A DNA stretch of 64,000 bases from an uncultured Bacteroidales bacterium (GTDB lineage: Bacteria > Bacteroidota > Bacteroidia > Bacteroidales > Bacteroidaceae). The position numbers were made by a program, and so were the translations under genes. Every line of letters begins with the position of its first letter. Within the stretch, counting starts at the first letter, position 1. Below the pieces are notes generated by a model that saw only the letters and a list, made by a program, of their open reading frames with translations, ran no database searches and had not been told where the DNA came from. Below are positions 33,795 through 42,060 of the stretch, piece after piece. The stretch is from NCBI GenBank assembly GCA_902774335.1, contig CACYHW010000006.1, forward strand, positions 1 to 64,000, read 5' to 3'.

Positions 33795-36516
33795 ATCTGT
33801 TAAAGCGGTAACTGAAGGCGATAACAAACATCGAGGTGTCGCAGAATGTGCGGCTCTCGTTCCAGCTGGTACCCGTAACACTTGCCGAGAATCCGTTGTA
33901 GGATTTGAGTATGTCACGCCAGGTCAGGCTGATGCGTGCCTGACGCTCCTTAAGGAAACTGTAATTGGCCGATATGTTCCACAGGCACTCGGCACGGTTG
34001 GCCGCTTCCATCTCGTACCCGAACGGGTGGTTGTAACGGCAACTGGTGGATGCACCCAGTCCGAACGACGACTGATATGTCACTTCGGCCCCGGCTGTCA
34101 CCCTTTTACCGCCGTTTGACCTGTCCAGATAGTCGCTCTTGCTCCTGTCCATATCATAGCCCACATTTCCGCTTATCATCCAGAACTGGTCGGAATATGC
34201 ACCCTCAAGCGAAAGGCTTACGCGGTGGTAATCGGTGGCACTCGTCTTGGGGTCCGAATCGGTGAACGACTGCACATATGCCACGTTATGGTTGAGCGAG
34301 TGGCTGGCGGTAAATCCCAACGAGAGATCCTGGAACGGATATGTAAGATACAGGTATTCGCGCATGTTCCAGCTGCCGTTGATATTGGCGGGCGATGTGA
34401 TGCGGGCGCCTGTTTTGCGGTCCAGACGTGTCAGTGTGGTTATCTGGTCCCTGACCGTTCCGTAATTGAAAGTGGTACGCATCCACGACCTGTACTGGAA
34501 TTCCAGATTGAAGTTGTGCGAGAACGAGTTATGCAGGTTGCTGTTGCCCTCACGGATGTTCATGGGATTCCTGTAGTCTGTCACGGTGGACAGCTGATCG
34601 GCCCCGGGCAGCCCGTTGAAGCCGTTGTACCCCACCCCAAACTGGCTGCGGCGGAATATCCTGACACGGAAATTGGCGCTCACCTGGTAACGTATACCGC
34701 TGTAGCGGATATGCTCGTTATCCCTGCCGGGTATACGGTTAAGGTTGTCGATGGTCATGACCACCGGCGTGGCCTCTGCACTGAGATTGATCCTGTACAG
34801 TGAGTCGCTGTAGAAATAATCAAGATCAACCGTATGCTCCAGATTGCTGTTGCGCCTGTCTATGTAGAGTGAGTCCACATCACTCAGCGAACCGTCCGTT
34901 CCCATATCCTGATAGTTCTGCAGACTCTTGCTGTCATTGTACGATAAAAAGTAACCTAATCCCAGATAGCCGGCACGCATCTGCCGCTGTAAATGGGCGC
35001 GTAACCTGTAGTTATTGGAGTTGGACGGCGTGCTGATCCTGTGATCAACCATCCTGACGCTGTCGCCAAACTGCACAAAACGGTTTACGGACGAGTTGAT
35101 GCTGCTCTGTCGGGTATCGGTATGCCCCATACCCATACTTACATTCAGGTTGTACTTGGAACCCTTGCCGAAGTTCCATGTAAAACTGCTGTTGGCATTA
35201 TACGAATGGCCTTCCGAGTCACCATTGACCGACTGCCGCGTGGCGCTGACAAGTCCTTCGCCCTCATTTGATATTGAATCGGACAACAGGCTTGCACTAC
35301 TGCTCCATCGCCTGCTCATCTCAAGGCTCGCGCTGTACCACATCTTATTGTTTATGCGGCCGTTCACTCCCACGTCACCATTCCAGGAGTGTTCATTGTT
35401 CTGATCCGTATTCTCACTCACCGAGTTCTGGGTGAAATCGGGCATGAACATCTTGCTGTAGTCGGCCTCTTTCTCCTGGGTAAAATCACTTTCATAGTAG
35501 GCCGAACCGTTGACCGACACCTTGTCGAACTGTTTGCTCACATAGACGTTGCCGTTGGAATTCTCCTCCCTGAGCACGTGCGAATACTCATTGGGGATGG
35601 TGTTTCGGTTAAAGGAGCCGTACAACTCGGACCCGTCGTCTTTCCATAGGGAGGCATCCACCGAGATGCTGTACCTGTCAAAAGAATCGGTGGTGGCCAA
35701 CGCCACGTTTGAGAACAGCGTCCGGTCAATAGGCTCTTTGGTTTGCATATCCATGACCAGATGATTGTCACTCCTCACGTTCAGGGTATCGTCCGGAACC
35801 TCATAGACCTTGAGGCTCTTGATCTTATCGGTGGGCATGTTGTTGAGCGCAATGCTCATGTCGCGCTTAAAGAACTGGTCGCCGTTCAGACGTATCTCGT
35901 TGATGTCGCGACCCAGGTAGGTCATCTTGCCGTCGGCATATTTGAGTCCCGGCAGGCGGCGCACCAGATCCAGCAGCACGCTTCCGGTAGGCATCTCGTA
36001 TGCATCGGCATTGAATATTATGGTGTCGCCGCGCTGGTACATTCGCTGCAGCTCCGCCACGATCTCCACCTCCTGCGTGGTGACCGGGTTGCTGCGCAGC
36101 ACCAGCGAGTCCAGGTTGACCTTATATATACTGATTCCCGACTCCTTGGTCATGGAAGGGTCAAAGATGGAGTCCACTGTCTGCATTCCCAGGTACGATA
36201 CGGTTACGCGCAGGCGTGTGTCACGGATACGTTTCCTGCGCTGAATGTATACCCAGAAACGGCCTTCGTTATCGGCTGCCGATCCGTCAAAGGAGGTGGT
36301 GTCGCCCATGCAGGTCACCTTGATGTTGGCGCCCTGGAGCGGATAAGGGTCGGGCTCGTAATCATCGGTCCCGAATACACGGCCCTCCACCTGGAAATAC
36401 TGCTTGACGTATGTGCGCATCAGGGATTCGGTTTCGGGACTGCTCCAATCCTGCGCCTTGAGCCCCGCCAGCGGGCACATCAGCAGCACTGCAAATATGA
36501 TCCTCCTGAGATTCAT
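33787..36516 (-). CDS. Large outer-membrane beta-barrel receptor with carboxypeptidase-regulatory-like domain
   Basis: About 909 residues from MNLRRIIFAVLLMCPLAG (signal peptide ending LKAQ); an ATG at 36645 would add 43 residues without a signal and is rejected. After the signal comes a beta-sandwich of the regulatory-like type (about 30-125, IKVTCMGDTTSFDGSAADNE), then a plug-like region (LLDLVRRLPGLKYADGKMTY) and a long barrel rich in aromatic strands (YSISVDASLWKDDGSELYG). It ends VIAFSYRFNRFR. It resembles the outer-membrane beta-barrel (OMP_b-brl) relatives of TonB receptors. No SusD partner is next to it. Ligand unknown. Confidence 0.82.
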   Translation of the reverse strand: MNLRRIIFAVLLMCPLAGLKAQDWSSPETESLMRTYVKQYFQVEGRVFGTDDYEPDPYPLQGANIKVTCMGDTTSFDGSAADNEGRFWVYIQRRKRIRDTRLRVTVSYLGMQTVDSIFDPSMTKESGISIYKVNLDSLVLRSNPVTTQEVEIVAELQRMYQRGDTIIFNADAYEMPTGSVLLDLVRRLPGLKYADGKMTYLGRDINEIRLNGDQFFKRDMSIALNNMPTDKIKSLKVYEVPDDTLNVRSDNHLVMDMQTKEPIDRTLFSNVALATTDSFDRYSISVDASLWKDDGSELYGSFNRNTIPNEYSHVLREENSNGNVYVSKQFDKVSVNGSAYYESDFTQEKEADYSKMFMPDFTQNSVSENTDQNNEHSWNGDVGVNGRINNKMWYSASLEMSRRWSSSASLLSDSISNEGEGLVSATRQSVNGDSEGHSYNANSSFTWNFGKGSKYNLNVSMGMGHTDTRQSSINSSVNRFVQFGDSVRMVDHRISTPSNSNNYRLRAHLQRQMRAGYLGLGYFLSYNDSKSLQNYQDMGTDGSLSDVDSLYIDRRNSNLEHTVDLDYFYSDSLYRINLSAEATPVVMTIDNLNRIPGRDNEHIRYSGIRYQVSANFRVRIFRRSQFGVGYNGFNGLPGADQLSTVTDYRNPMNIREGNSNLHNSFSHNFNLEFQYRSWMRTTFNYGTVRDQITTLTRLDRKTGARITSPANINGSWNMREYLYLTYPFQDLSLGFTASHSLNHNVAYVQSFTDSDPKTSATDYHRVSLSLEGAYSDQFWMISGNVGYDMDRSKSDYLDRSNGGKRVTAGAEVTYQSSFGLGASTSCRYNHPFGYEMEAANRAECLWNISANYSFLKERQARISLTWRDILKSYNGFSASVTGTSWNESRTFCDTSMFVIAFSYRFNRFR

Positions 36517-36521
36517 GTTCA

Positions 36522-36529
36522 CAAAAGTA
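36522..36529 (-). promoter_or_regulatory. Possible -7 box (TACTTTTG) of the receptor gene
   Basis: TAnnTTTG match five bases upstream of the minus-strand ATG at 36516, so a transcript from here would be nearly leaderless. No good -33 box is visible. Confidence 0.3.
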
Positions 36530-36663
36530 ATCAAAAGAACAACACGCAGAGCGCTCCGATTGTGTATATAACTACAACAATAATCCAAAAAAACGTAAAA
36601 ATGTTTGGATATAATTACAACATGTAGTTTATTTGCGTCAGACATTAGTTACAAATACGCCAT

Positions 36664-37023
36664 ATGAAGAGACTTACAGAAAAAGAACTTGCCGTAATGA
36701 ATGCGCTCTGGGACGGTGGAGCGCTCTCTATGAGGGATATTCTGGAACGTCTGCCCGAGCCCAAACCCCACTTCAACACTGTGGCCACGTTCGTACGCAG
36801 GCTTGAGAACAGCGGAATGGTGACTCACCGCGAACTGGGTGCCCGATTCTTTCTGTATGAGGCTGCGGTAAGCCGCGAAAAATATGCCGAGTCAGTAAAC
36901 AAGGACAGTGTGAACAAGTTCTTCGGCGGCTCCTACATGGATTTTATTTCATGTCTTGTAGAGCAGCAGGAGGTCAGCGTCGATGAACTCAAGGAACTTA
37001 TCCGCATGGTCGAAAAGAAATAA
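36664..37023 (+). CDS. BlaI/MecI/CopY-family repressor
   Basis: A 119-residue winged-helix repressor (LTEKELAVMNALWDGGALSM, FNTVATFVRRLENSGMVTHR, then GARFFLYEAAVSREKY) with a dimerising C-terminal half. In the classical pair, the sensor protease cleaves this repressor on signal. The gene is seven bases before the M56 sensor gene, and the two surely act together. The regulated genes are not identifiable here. Confidence 0.93.
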   Translation: MKRLTEKELAVMNALWDGGALSMRDILERLPEPKPHFNTVATFVRRLENSGMVTHRELGARFFLYEAAVSREKYAESVNKDSVNKFFGGSYMDFISCLVEQQEVSVDELKELIRMVEKK

Positions 37024-37030
37024 TTGAATT

Positions 37031-39334
37031 ATGGGTAGTATAGTCCTTTACATAATTGAGTGGGCGTTTGCCCTGCTGGTCCTGCTGGCCATATACAAGG
37101 CAGCATTCAGCGGAACCACGCTGTACCGTTTCAACCGGTTTTACCTGCTGGGAGCCACATTGCTCTCGGCCCTTCTCCCCCTTGTCCATTTGACTATTCC
37201 CGAAAGCACTCCTCTGGTAAGCGACATGACCATTCAGGACACGGAGTTTGCCCACGAACTGTCCGGAACATTCATCTTTGCGGCAGAGCCCCAGGCTGTA
37301 ATCAGTGAGGCCGATGTACAAAAGCCCGCATCCCCGTCCCGTTTATGGGCTGTCATACTGGTCTGCACCTACGCAGCATATGTGGGAACACTGCTTGTAG
37401 GCTGGAGCCGCGGAATCATTAAGGCACGCCGGTTCCTCAAGGGCAAGCCCCGCCGTCGCCTGAGCCGCACCGTGTGGCTGGTGACTCACCAAGAGACTTA
37501 CGGTCCCTTCAGCTGGATGAACTACATTGTCATTTCCGATATGGAGAGCGGCTTTGCCCGCCGCGCAAGCCTGCGTCATGAGTTCTCGCACGTAAGGCTC
37601 ATGCACTCAATAGACCTTATAATACTGCTTGCCTGCACCATCGTCAACCCGGTGTGCTGGCTCGTACTCCAAGAGATAAAGATAGTCCACGAATTTGAGG
37701 CCGATGACGAAGTGATCAACCGTTACGGCATCCATGAACAGGATTATCAGAGACTGTTACTGATAAGGACCGTCGGCGCAGAGGCCTATGCGCTGGCCAG
37801 TTCCTTCAACCTGAACATTAAAAAGAGAATCATTATGATGAACAAGAACAAAACAAGGAAAAGACGCATCATATGGCTTCTGCTCCTGATTCCCATGCTG
37901 GGAATGACTTCTGTCCTGTTTGCGCGTACAGAAAAGGCCGTAAATACAGACAATGAACCTGTTACCGTCGTGTCCGGCGAGACTGCTCCGGACGAGACGT
38001 TTGACATCAACTCCGTATCCCGTATTGTCACACCTGATTTCAACCAGGAGATCTCACCTATCGCCCCCCCTCCTGCCAATCAGGAAGAACCGCAGTATAG
38101 AGTTGTTACACTGACCGTCAAGGCCGGGGAAATCATCAGCGGTGTTGTGACGGATGCCGACAGTGACGCTCCCATAACGATGGCCAATGTCGTCGAGGTT
38201 GGTCAGAACGACAGCATATTCGCCCATCAGGTTACCGACAACCACGGAAACTTCAGATTGCGTATTGTAAATCCCAATCATCAGCTCAGGATAACATATC
38301 CGGGATATATGGAGGCCAGAAGACCGATAGCCAACGGTCCCGTAAAGCTCCGCAAAGAGAGTTCCCATGAGCCCGTGCTGGAGTCAGCCGGTTTCCCCGG
38401 CGGCATGGGAGAGTTGCTGCAGCACGTGCGCCGCACCGTCCGATATCCGGCCGCATGCAGGGACAGCTCCATCCAGGGAAGAGTGATAGTATCATTCACT
38501 ATCGATGAGGATGGAACCCCAAAAGATCCCGAGGTTGTTACATCGGTTCATCCCCTGCTTGATGCCGAAGCCATAAGGGTTATCAACGCCATGCCCAAGT
38601 GGATTCCCGCCAGGTCCGACGGAAAGCCGGTCAGCGTCAAATACACCATTCCCATCAATTTCAGTCTGAGCAACGACAGCGTAGCACCCAACGTACCCCA
38701 GTGGATCTACCTGAGCGCAGCAAATATCGAGGGTGACCAGATAGACCAGGAGATAACATCACTGGTTATGTCATGGGGCAGACCCAACGCACAGGGCGCT
38801 CTGAATACGCCTCAGGTGGAAGCTTTTGTCAAAGAGTTCAATAAGGCACAGGAGCATGCTCAGACCATTAACGATGAGTATCAGCAGGAGCTTGAGTCTA
38901 TGCAGAAGGAACTGGAGAAAAGGATCCGGGATTATGAGAAGGCTCGCGATGGCATGTCGGCCGAGTTGCGTAGCTCCTATGAGAAGGAACTTGGCGAATA
39001 CCAGTCCTCGATACAGAAAAAGTACCAGGAGATGCAGCAGAAAATGATGGAATGGAGCGACCAAGCCATGAAGGAGCTGCAGCCCCACATCAAGGCAGCC
39101 TGGCAGTCCGTCACCAACCAGCAGGCATACATCTACAGGGAGCTTCCCAACGGCTATCCCGCCAACGGTGACGCCGTTTCGCCCGAGAATCTGGAATCGG
39201 CCGTAAAGGAACTCGTGGACGGCAAGCGCAAAAGCATCGTCATGCGATACTCACGCGCCAACAGTCAGATGGTAAGGAACCTGTTCACGGACAAATACTC
39301 CGACAAGATGATATTCTATCGGACTATGCAATAA
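37031..39334 (+). CDS. BlaR1-like M56 peptidase fused to regulatory-like, TonB and coiled-coil domains
   Basis: A 767-residue membrane protein. Helices at about 5-25, 36-57, 105-125 and 195-215 surround the zinc motif RHEFSHVRLMHS (HEFSH, 183-187) with IVHEFEADDEV supplying a further ligand. Another helix lies at about 279-298. Beyond it are a carboxypeptidase-regulatory-like domain (about 365-430, GVVTDADSDAPITMANVVEV), a TonB C-terminal domain (about 455-545, VIVSFTIDEDGTPKDPEVVT) and a long charged coiled coil (about 595-700) before the C-terminal tail. M56-TonB fusions occur in Bacteroidetes; the added coiled coil is unusual. Operonic with the repressor gene. Confidence 0.88.
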   Translation: MGSIVLYIIEWAFALLVLLAIYKAAFSGTTLYRFNRFYLLGATLLSALLPLVHLTIPESTPLVSDMTIQDTEFAHELSGTFIFAAEPQAVISEADVQKPASPSRLWAVILVCTYAAYVGTLLVGWSRGIIKARRFLKGKPRRRLSRTVWLVTHQETYGPFSWMNYIVISDMESGFARRASLRHEFSHVRLMHSIDLIILLACTIVNPVCWLVLQEIKIVHEFEADDEVINRYGIHEQDYQRLLLIRTVGAEAYALASSFNLNIKKRIIMMNKNKTRKRRIIWLLLLIPMLGMTSVLFARTEKAVNTDNEPVTVVSGETAPDETFDINSVSRIVTPDFNQEISPIAPPPANQEEPQYRVVTLTVKAGEIISGVVTDADSDAPITMANVVEVGQNDSIFAHQVTDNHGNFRLRIVNPNHQLRITYPGYMEARRPIANGPVKLRKESSHEPVLESAGFPGGMGELLQHVRRTVRYPAACRDSSIQGRVIVSFTIDEDGTPKDPEVVTSVHPLLDAEAIRVINAMPKWIPARSDGKPVSVKYTIPINFSLSNDSVAPNVPQWIYLSAANIEGDQIDQEITSLVMSWGRPNAQGALNTPQVEAFVKEFNKAQEHAQTINDEYQQELESMQKELEKRIRDYEKARDGMSAELRSSYEKELGEYQSSIQKKYQEMQQKMMEWSDQAMKELQPHIKAAWQSVTNQQAYIYRELPNGYPANGDAVSPENLESAVKELVDGKRKSIVMRYSRANSQMVRNLFTDKYSDKMIFYRTMQ

Positions 39335-39362
39335 AAAAAGGACGGCTCCAAGAACCGTCCTT
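39333..39362 (-). terminator. Terminator between M56 gene and ndk
   Basis: AAGGACGG (39338-39345) pairs with CCGTCCTT (39355-39362), with the A run at 39333-39339 as the T tract for ndk on the minus strand. Confidence 0.8.
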
Positions 39363-39369
39363 AAGGGAA

Positions 39370-39831
39370 TCAAAGCTCGTCCTGAGCGTAGAGATAGTCA
39401 AACAGCGGAGACTGGTAGTCGCAATAGTCCTTGGAACTGAAAAAGCGCTCCAGTTCCGCTTTTGCTGTCTCAAGTGAGTCCGATGCGTGGATGATGTTCT
39501 CCTGATGGCTTACGCAAAGGTCACCGCGAACGGTTCCCGGCACAGCCTTGCGGCCGTTGGTGGCGCCCGCCATCTCGCGGACAACGCTTACGGCATCGAT
39601 GCCCTCCCAGCAGCACAGAACCACGGGAGCCGCCATCATGGACTTCTCTATTATGGGATAAAACGGTTTCTGAACCATGTGTGCGTAGTGCTGGCGCAGG
39701 ATCTCGGGAGTGAGCTGCTCCATCTTCATGGCTACAAGTTTGAGACCGCGTTTTTCAAAACGTGATATTACCTCTCCAATCAGACCGCGCTGTATTGTGC
39801 ACGGCTTAAGAATTACCAATGTTCTTTCCAT
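39370..39831 (-). CDS. ndk: Nucleoside diphosphate kinase
   Basis: A 153-residue enzyme that transfers phosphate among nucleoside di- and triphosphates. MERTLVILKPCTIQRGLIGE starts as the family does. The phosphohistidine is in ENIIHASDSLETA (active-site HASD). KPFYPIIEKSMMAAPVVL and REMAGATN are further family motifs. The upstream in-frame ATG would run through the palindromic element and is rejected. The -7 box TACCTTTG ends four bases before the ATG, so the mRNA may be leaderless. Confidence 0.96.
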   Translation of the reverse strand: MERTLVILKPCTIQRGLIGEVISRFEKRGLKLVAMKMEQLTPEILRQHYAHMVQKPFYPIIEKSMMAAPVVLCCWEGIDAVSVVREMAGATNGRKAVPGTVRGDLCVSHQENIIHASDSLETAKAELERFFSSKDYCDYQSPLFDYLYAQDEL

Positions 39832-39835
39832 GCTG

Positions 39836-39868
39836 CAAAGGTACTGAAATTTCTCGAGAGGTGACAAA
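39836..39868 (-). promoter_or_regulatory. ndk promoter, -33 box inside a palindromic repeat
   Basis: On the minus strand: TTTG (39865-39868), 21 bases, TACCTTTG (39836-39843). The TTTG box lies in the terminal CCCCTTTGTCACC of the family B inverted repeat at 39858-39925. Confidence 0.75.
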
Positions 39869-39925
39869 GGGGACGGTTCCGTTTGGCTCGTGTGAGCCAA
39901 ACGGAACCGTCCCCTTTGTCACCTC
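39858..39925. repeat. Family B inverted repeat, 32-bp perfect arms
   Basis: 39858-39889 and 39894-39925 are perfect reverse complements separated by GTGT. The arm contains GTGACAAAGGGGACGGTTCC and ends GTTTGGCTC. It ends one base before the stop codon of the minus-strand PARG-like gene. Related copies are at 43282 and 59525. Confidence 0.95.
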
Positions 39926-39926
39926 G

Positions 39927-40871
39927 TCACCCCAGCTCTTTTTTGAAAGGTTTGAAGTTGTTGCTGGAGGGGCTGTCTATTATCGCGAAGATTATTTTGC
40001 GGAAGCGGCCGTCAAACTCGGGTTCGTCCAGCACCTCATGGAACAGTCGGGCCATTTGGGCGGGAGGGGTGCAGAAGGCTCCGCAGCCCAGGGCTCCCAG
40101 CACAAGACTGTCGTGACCCTTCAGGGCGCCGATGCGCAGGATGGTGCGTATCTTCTCCTTGAGGACGGGTTTATCGGACTCGGGAATATTGCCGTTGTCC
40201 AGGGTGTTGTGCCCGTGCTTGGGGTTGTAGTTCAGGGATGCGACCGATATCACCGCAGCCTGGAATGTCTCCTCCAGCAGCACGTAGCCCTCTTCCTGAG
40301 TGCCACGGAAGAATGTGATGCCCGGACTGTATATTCCGCCGTAGGTATTGTCCATGGGATAACGCTCGGCGCGGCGCTTTACGCCCACCATATCGGCCAG
40401 ATCGCCGTAGCGGCCGCCGGGCAGTGAGAACTGGTACAGGGAGATTGCCAGTGTGCTGCGGCGGCAGAGTTCCTCCTCCTGTGCGCCTGAGCCCTGAAGC
40501 ACACCTCCACCCGGATGATAGAGGCTGGCCATATTCAGCACAGCCGGATTGAACCCCTGCTCCACCAGATCACGCGTAGCAATAATGCAGTCAACATTAA
40601 GGACCGATAACTGAGTATCGGCCTTAATGTATTCTGCAGGAAGTTGTATCGGAGCTGAGAACATCTGGGAGTTCTCAACGAATGCCCCGCTCACAGGAAG
40701 TGTGACCACGCGGCCGCTCTCCGTACGGTACGCGCCGTCGCGGAATATGTCCAGGTTATGGGTAAACACCTTGGTCAGAAGCGCCCTCTTGGCATCCCCT
40801 CCACGTGTGATTGAGGCCTTGTACATGCCGCTCAACCATATCTGTGAATTCCATTGCTGTGCCCTAAGCAT
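39927..40871 (-). CDS. TIGR02452-type poly(ADP-ribose) glycohydrolase-like protein
   Basis: A 314-residue macro-domain-like enzyme. The key block ASLYHPGGGVLQGSGAQEEE carries GGG-x6-QEE, the catalytic signature of poly(ADP-ribose) glycohydrolases. Other features are VLNVDCIIATRDLVEQGFNP and SLVLGALGCGAFCTPP near the C-terminus, which matches microbial-type PARG proteins. It likely removes ADP-ribose from proteins or metabolites. A later Met (MYKASITRGG, residue 16) is an alternative start. No ADP-ribosyltransferase is present in the window. Confidence 0.88.
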   Translation of the reverse strand: MLRAQQWNSQIWLSGMYKASITRGGDAKRALLTKVFTHNLDIFRDGAYRTESGRVVTLPVSGAFVENSQMFSAPIQLPAEYIKADTQLSVLNVDCIIATRDLVEQGFNPAVLNMASLYHPGGGVLQGSGAQEEELCRRSTLAISLYQFSLPGGRYGDLADMVGVKRRAERYPMDNTYGGIYSPGITFFRGTQEEGYVLLEETFQAAVISVASLNYNPKHGHNTLDNGNIPESDKPVLKEKIRTILRIGALKGHDSLVLGALGCGAFCTPPAQMARLFHEVLDEPEFDGRFRKIIFAIIDSPSSNNFKPFKKELG

Positions 40872-40882
40872 ATCTCTTCAAT

Positions 40883-40915
40883 TTTGCGTCAAAATTAAAA
40901 CAATTATTAATTTTG
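40883..40915 (+). promoter_or_regulatory. Promoter of the cation efflux gene
   Basis: TTTG (40883-40886), 21 bases, TAATTTTG (40908-40915), 38 bases before the ATG at 40954. An oppositely oriented TAATTTTG for the PARG-like gene overlaps it at 40890-40897, so the two promoters share sequence. Confidence 0.75.
40890..40897 (-). promoter_or_regulatory. -7 box of the PARG-like gene
   Basis: TAATTTTG on the minus strand, 18 bases upstream of the ATG at 40871; no clear -33 box, only CAAC-like bases at about 21. Confidence 0.5.
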
Positions 40916-40953
40916 TCACAACTACAGACCAACAACCTCAAAACATAAAAAGG

Positions 40954-42057
40954 ATGAACCGTTCCAAACAGATAATACGCACCAGTGTAATAGGTATTGT
41001 GGCCAATGTCCTGCTGGCCGGCTTCAAGGCACTGGTAGGACTGCTGGCGCACTCGGTTGCCATCGTGCTTGATGCCGTGAACAACCTGAGCGACGCCCTG
41101 TCCAGTGTGATAACCATTGTAGGCACCAAGCTCTCGGTGCGTCCCGCCGATACCGAACACCCCTTCGGATACGGCCGCATTGAGTACTTTACGGCAATCA
41201 TCATCTCTGCCATTGTCCTGACAACCGGTATCACATCGCTGGTGGAATCGGTCAAGAAGATCATCAACCCCACCCTGCCCGAGTACACCACCATCACACT
41301 GATTGTGATCATCGCCGCCATATTTACCAAACTGGTGCTGGGATGGTACGTCAAGAACCAGGGAAAGAAGCTTGAGAGCGATGCACTTATCGCCTCCGGG
41401 GCCGATGCCCTGTTCGACGCCGTCATCACCCTTGCCACGCTGGTATCGGCCGGAGTGATGCTCATCTGGAATGTCTCGCTGGACGGATACCTGGGCGTGC
41501 TGATATCGGCCGTAATCATCAAGGCCGGTATCGAGATGCTGGCATCGCCCATCAACCAGCTGCTCGGCGCAAGGGCTCCGGCTCAGCTGATACGTGAAAT
41601 CAAGCAGGAGGTCGCAAAGATGGACGGCGTGCAGGGCGTGTTCGACATCATACTGCACAGCTACGGTCCCAACCTGTCCATCGGTTCACTCCATATAGGC
41701 GTGCCCGACACCATGACCGCCCATCAGATACACGGCCTTACGCGCCAGATTACCGAGAACATGATGGAGCGTCACGGGATAGTGATGACAGTGGGAGTCT
41801 ACGCCAATGCCACCGGCAACACCAAGTGCGCCCAGATACAGAAGACCGTTGTACAGACCATCATGAGCCAGGAGCACATTCTCCAGGTACACGGATTCTA
41901 CTATTACGACGACCGCAACCTGATAACCGTCGATGTGGTGCCCGATATGAGCGTGACCGATGATGAGGCGTTCATAAAAAATCTGCTGGAGCAGTTAGGA
42001 CAAGTCCTCCCCGACCAGCAGATCAGTATTGTTATAGATCACAACTACAGCGACTAG
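40954..42057 (+). CDS. Cation diffusion facilitator family metal exporter
   Basis: About 367 residues. Six membrane helices with the first-helix motif VLLAGFKALVGLLAHSVAIV and LDAVNNLSDALSSVITIVG, whose paired Asp residues (with HPFGYGRIEYFTAIIISA) form the metal site, and a C-terminal cytoplasmic ferredoxin-like domain (GVQGVFDIILHSYGPNLSIG). The family exports Zn, Mn, Fe or Co in exchange for protons; the metal cannot be read here. The long upstream frame is rejected because the ATG at 40954 follows the promoter and opens the family N-terminus. Confidence 0.92.
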   Translation: MNRSKQIIRTSVIGIVANVLLAGFKALVGLLAHSVAIVLDAVNNLSDALSSVITIVGTKLSVRPADTEHPFGYGRIEYFTAIIISAIVLTTGITSLVESVKKIINPTLPEYTTITLIVIIAAIFTKLVLGWYVKNQGKKLESDALIASGADALFDAVITLATLVSAGVMLIWNVSLDGYLGVLISAVIIKAGIEMLASPINQLLGARAPAQLIREIKQEVAKMDGVQGVFDIILHSYGPNLSIGSLHIGVPDTMTAHQIHGLTRQITENMMERHGIVMTVGVYANATGNTKCAQIQKTVVQTIMSQEHILQVHGFYYYDDRNLITVDVVPDMSVTDDEAFIKNLLEQLGQVLPDQQISIVIDHNYSD

Positions 42058-42060
42058 CGC

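Noticed and set aside
35743-36627. A 294-codon plus-strand frame opposite the receptor gene
   Set aside because: It is antisense to a well-supported receptor with signal peptide; its composition is that of a shadow frame.
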